Below, one piece after another: positions 61,607-64,000 of a stretch of DNA of 64,000 bases. The DNA lies in the NCBI GenBank assembly GCA_964462535.1, contig CAYWXV010000003.1:62001-126000 (forward strand), written 5' to 3'. Made by a program: the position numbers and the translations under genes. The notes below the pieces were generated by a model. That model saw only the letters and a list, made by a program, of their open reading frames with translations, was not told the origin of the DNA and did no database searches. Origin of the DNA: CAYWXV01 sp964462535. Its GTDB lineage: Bacteria; Bacteroidota; Ignavibacteria; OLB7. How positions within the stretch are numbered: position 1 is the stretch's first letter; each line of letters starts with the position of its first letter.

Positions 61607-63244
61607 CTACATTCTGCTCTGCTCGACGAGGCTGATAAACTCCGTTCGGTATCCCTCGATATCTGTGCCGATGGCTGATCGAGCGAGATTGAGTACGTCA
61701 TCGAATGACGCATTCCCCTTATGCTTCGAGTTTCTCAGTAGCAGTCCCCATTCCGCAACGGCAGCTGCAAACCGGAGATTCTCGGAGGCTTCACCAATCT
61801 CACGCCGAGACGCGACGGCCGGACCCGTCACGAGCCTGCTCGTTTCTTCGTTCGGCAACTTGTAGCGCAACTTGACCGACAGGATATCGCCGTTCCCGAA
61901 TTGGGTGGAAGTGAAATCGTTGTCGCGCGTGGCAGCCTGTTGGCGATCTGTTCCTTCTACGATGAGGTCGGGTCGCCCCCCCGTAGAAGCCCCTGCCGGC
62001 ACGATCTCGTACAACGCGGTGACGTTGTGTCCCGCACCAAGCTCACCAGCATCCTTTGCGTCGTTCTCAAAGTCTTCGTTTGCCAGTCGCCTGTTCTCGT
62101 AACCGATCAACCGATATGCAAGAACCGTACTCGGATTGAATTCAACCTGGATCTTTACATCCTTTGCGATGGTGAAGAGAGTGGAGGTCAATTCCGTTTC
62201 AAAGACCTTTCGCGCCTCCCGCTCCGTGTCCAGATACGCATAGTGCCCGTTCCCCTTGTCGGCGAGCATCTCGAGTGTTGCGTCCTGGAGGTTGTCCCTC
62301 CCGACACCCAGAACCGTGAGGAAGATTCCCTCCTTCCTCTTCGCCTCAATAAGTCGTTCCAGCCCACCGATGTCAGAAATCCCGACGTTGAAATCCCCAT
62401 CCGTCGCCAGGATGACACGGTTATTTCCGTTCTCGATGAAGGCCGACCGCGCCGCATTGTAGGCGAGTTGAATGCCCTCTCCACCTGCAGTACTACCTCC
62501 CGCTTCAAGATTGTCGATCGCGTTCAGGATCGTCTGCCGATCCGTCCCCTTCGTTGGAGGAAGAACAAGCCCTGCGGCGCCGGCGTACACGACGAGCGAC
62601 ACGCGGTCTTCATCGCGGAGTTTTGCGACCAGATATCGAAACGACTTCTTCACCAGATCAAGCTTGTCGGGGCTCTGCATCGATCCACTCACATCGATCA
62701 GGAAGACAAGATTGCTCGGTGGCACGCTCTCCATGCGTGCCGAGCGCCCCTGCAACCCAATCAACACGAGCTGATGGTCGCTGTTCCATGGACACTGCGC
62801 GACGTCTGTGGTGATAGAAAACGGATGTGTCGTAGAGGGCTGGGGATAGTCGTAGTGGAAGTAGTTGATCAACTCCTCGATGCGCACTGCGTCGGCTGGA
62901 GGTGGTGACCCGGCAGTAATGAAGCGGCGAACATTGCTGTATGAGGCCGCATCGACATCGATCGAGAATGTGGAGCGAGGCATCGAGCGCGCGCTCATGA
63001 ATGCGTTCTCGACAATCGGTGCATAGGTCTCTCTCGTTGCTCCGTTCTCCATAGGCGTTTCGTCGGCGAGCGAGATGTCAGTTGCTGATGAATCGGTCAT
63101 GAGGCTACGCGTGGACGACGGCGCCGACTCCTGCGCCCCCATCATAGCACTCTTGTGGATCTCGTGCGTGCCGCACGACGCCAGCCCTAACGCCACCGTC
63201 AATCCGAACGAAAAGAGAATAGCAGTTCCGCCTCTGCGTTTCAT
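61607..63244 (-). CDS. YfbK-like VWA lipoprotein
   Basis: The 545-aa precursor has a lipoprotein signal (LTVALGLASC). Then comes FSIDVDAASYSNVRRFI, the N-terminal YfbK-family segment, and IEELINYFHYDYPQP. The VWA domain has the metal site LIDVSGSMQSP (DxSxS), RVSLVVYAGAAGLVL and VILATDGDFNVGISD. The C-terminal region resembles DUF3520. Its role is probably in envelope or secretion processes. A perfect AAGGAGG Shine-Dalgarno (minus strand, 63258-63252) lies 7 bases before the ATG. Confidence 0.88.
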   Translation of the reverse strand: MKRRGGTAILFSFGLTVALGLASCGTHEIHKSAMMGAQESAPSSTRSLMTDSSATDISLADETPMENGATRETYAPIVENAFMSARSMPRSTFSIDVDAASYSNVRRFITAGSPPPADAVRIEELINYFHYDYPQPSTTHPFSITTDVAQCPWNSDHQLVLIGLQGRSARMESVPPSNLVFLIDVSGSMQSPDKLDLVKKSFRYLVAKLRDEDRVSLVVYAGAAGLVLPPTKGTDRQTILNAIDNLEAGGSTAGGEGIQLAYNAARSAFIENGNNRVILATDGDFNVGISDIGGLERLIEAKRKEGIFLTVLGVGRDNLQDATLEMLADKGNGHYAYLDTEREARKVFETELTSTLFTIAKDVKIQVEFNPSTVLAYRLIGYENRRLANEDFENDAKDAGELGAGHNVTALYEIVPAGASTGGRPDLIVEGTDRQQAATRDNDFTSTQFGNGDILSVKLRYKLPNEETSRLVTGPAVASRREIGEASENLRFAAAVAEWGLLLRNSKHKGNASFDDVLNLARSAIGTDIEGYRTEFISLVEQSRM

Positions 63245-63794
63245 AACAGAGCCTCCTTGAGGTCAGTGTTGTGTGTTGAATCGTCTCGCGATCGTGAGAC
63301 GGGGTTCGTGTGATGGACCGAAGTCGACGTGGTACACGCTGGGTGTGAATGGGTGTTACTGAGTCACGAGCGGTTGAGTTTTGATGGAGCGTGTTCAGTT
63401 GCACGTCGTCGATTGGTGGTGCTCATATCGTGGAGGAATGTCTAACAGAACTAGTCTCCGTAGTCTGCGATCGCGTCCGGCCGGGCGCGAACATGGACTC
63501 GCTGTCGCTCTCGAGGGCGAGCCGAGATCGATGCTGAACTGATCTTGTGTTGTAGAGAAACGGATGCGATGCATCGTGGCCGCAGGCCCGCACCACCCTC
63601 CACGCGCCACCCAGCTCGCGACCACGGCGAGCCCGCGGTCGTCCGTCTGCTAAGAGAGATGTTGGACAATCGACAACCCTCGATCGATCAGAAACGGGTT
63701 GCGCGCCTCGTGTTACGAATTCGTGATGTGCATGGTGCTCGGTATTGGATCTACTTGCGTGCTCGTTACGATCCATACCCACACGCAGACCTCC
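63245..63794. other. 550-base region upstream of two divergent genes
   Basis: It holds the YfbK-like Shine-Dalgarno at its left end. I found no -33/-7 pair of good quality. A 55-codon plus-strand frame (63660-63826) overlaps the next gene by 32 bases and has no recognisable features. Confidence 0.25.
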
Positions 63795-64000
63795 ATGTCC
63801 TACACGAACGGTTCGGTCCATCATGAGCAGGACGAGATTCGCGACCTGATGCAACAATTGATGGAGCTTCGCTCCGAGATGGTTGCCACGACGGCCCCTC
63901 ATCGGTCACGTCTGTCGCGGATTCACGCCAACTACCGTCATAGCGCCCGCAACCTCCTCCACTACCTCACGCTCCGTCGACGGGACATGCGGCATCTGCA
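63795..64000 (+). CDS. pyruvate-kinase-like protein, N-terminus only (3' end outside window)
   Basis: From ATG 63795 the frame is open to the end of the window (68 full codons). It starts MSYTNGSVHHEQDEIRDLMQ and reaches ANYRHSARNLLHYLTLRRRD and MRHLQ. The SARNLLHYLxLRRxDxRxLQ pattern is the N-terminal signature of a large, atypical pyruvate-kinase-like family, in which this segment is usually followed by a GLSSLGR motif. No catalytic part is in the window, so activity is not shown. Confidence 0.55.
   Translation, partial: MSYTNGSVHHEQDEIRDLMQQLMELRSEMVATTAPHRSRLSRIHANYRHSARNLLHYLTLRRRDMRHL

Noticed and set aside
61901..62908. Plus-strand frame of 335 codons opposite the YfbK-like gene
   Set aside because: Antisense shadow lying wholly inside a gene with a clear VWA domain.
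63660..63826. Plus-strand frame of 55 codons before the pyruvate-kinase-like start
   Set aside because: It overlaps the better-supported start at 63795 and has no known motif.
1..64000. CRISPR arrays, insertion sequences or integrase-flanked islands
   Set aside because: No regularly spaced repeats, transposase or integrase motifs, or att-like direct repeats were found by reading.

Overview
The window is about 64 kb of a dense bacterial chromosome with moderately high GC. It has no visible insertion sequence, prophage or CRISPR array. Several signals point to the Bacteroidota/Chlorobiota superphylum, and most likely to a Kapabacteria-like lineage. These are: C-terminal sorting domains of the type IX secretion system (T9SS); an SprE/PorW-like TPR lipoprotein; a putative GldM-like protein; a 30-residue AURKAIP1/COX24-type ribosomal peptide; a DUF4295-like small protein before L31; and promoters of the Bacteroidota form (TTG-type -33 element, about 20 bp, TAnnTTTG -7 element). 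The lineage call is inference from gene content and promoters; no rRNA is present.

Layout. 1-9802: end of an acyl-CoA thioesterase, a LolC/E-type permease, DNA primase, the SprE/PorW-like lipoprotein, the two subunits of class 1B dihydroorotate dehydrogenase, and a PcrA/UvrD helicase. 9803-10430: a long non-coding gap that may hold a structured RNA. 10431-17805: an envelope block made of a single-pass GldM-like protein, two outer-membrane barrel proteins and a VWA-OmpA protein. 17811-24077: NAD synthetase, a sugar-nucleotidyltransferase, and a SAM-cycle cluster (metK, methyltransferase, ahcY). 24196-26921: an OmpA-like protein translationally coupled to a phosphodiester-glycosidase lipoprotein. 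27152-35524: three tandem, paralogous, very large secreted proteins with T9SS sorting tails.

35643-44333: DedA protein, ribosomal L28, the tRNA-modifying Sua5/TsaC, an M28 peptidase, a TPR membrane protein, a MATE exporter, a biotinyl-domain protein, PspA, a YbjN-like protein and a glycosyltransferase-like protein. 44586-48245: gyrA, tRNA-Leu(CAA), a promoter-leader-terminator element, and small ribosomal genes (DUF4295-like, L31, S18). 48474-55534: heptosyltransferase-like GT9, MoxR-type ATPase, ArgD-like aminotransferase, the 30-aa ribosomal peptide, an HU/zinc-ribbon-TPR operon, a lipoprotein and a FAH-family enzyme. 55539-64000: DNA polymerase I diverging from a BatA-like VWA protein, a lipoprotein, a YfbK-like VWA lipoprotein, and the first 68 codons of a pyruvate-kinase-like protein.

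How it fits together. Information processing (dnaG, pcrA, gyrA, polA, ribosomal proteins) and nucleotide/cofactor metabolism are interleaved with cell-envelope functions. The PorW-like, GldM-like, barrel and OmpA-like proteins are candidate parts of an export apparatus, and the three sorting-domain proteins are its probable cargo. Promoters are easiest to see before L28, the tRNA/L31 leader, the 30-aa gene, the biotinyl protein and the BatA-like gene; at least one of these implies a leaderless mRNA.
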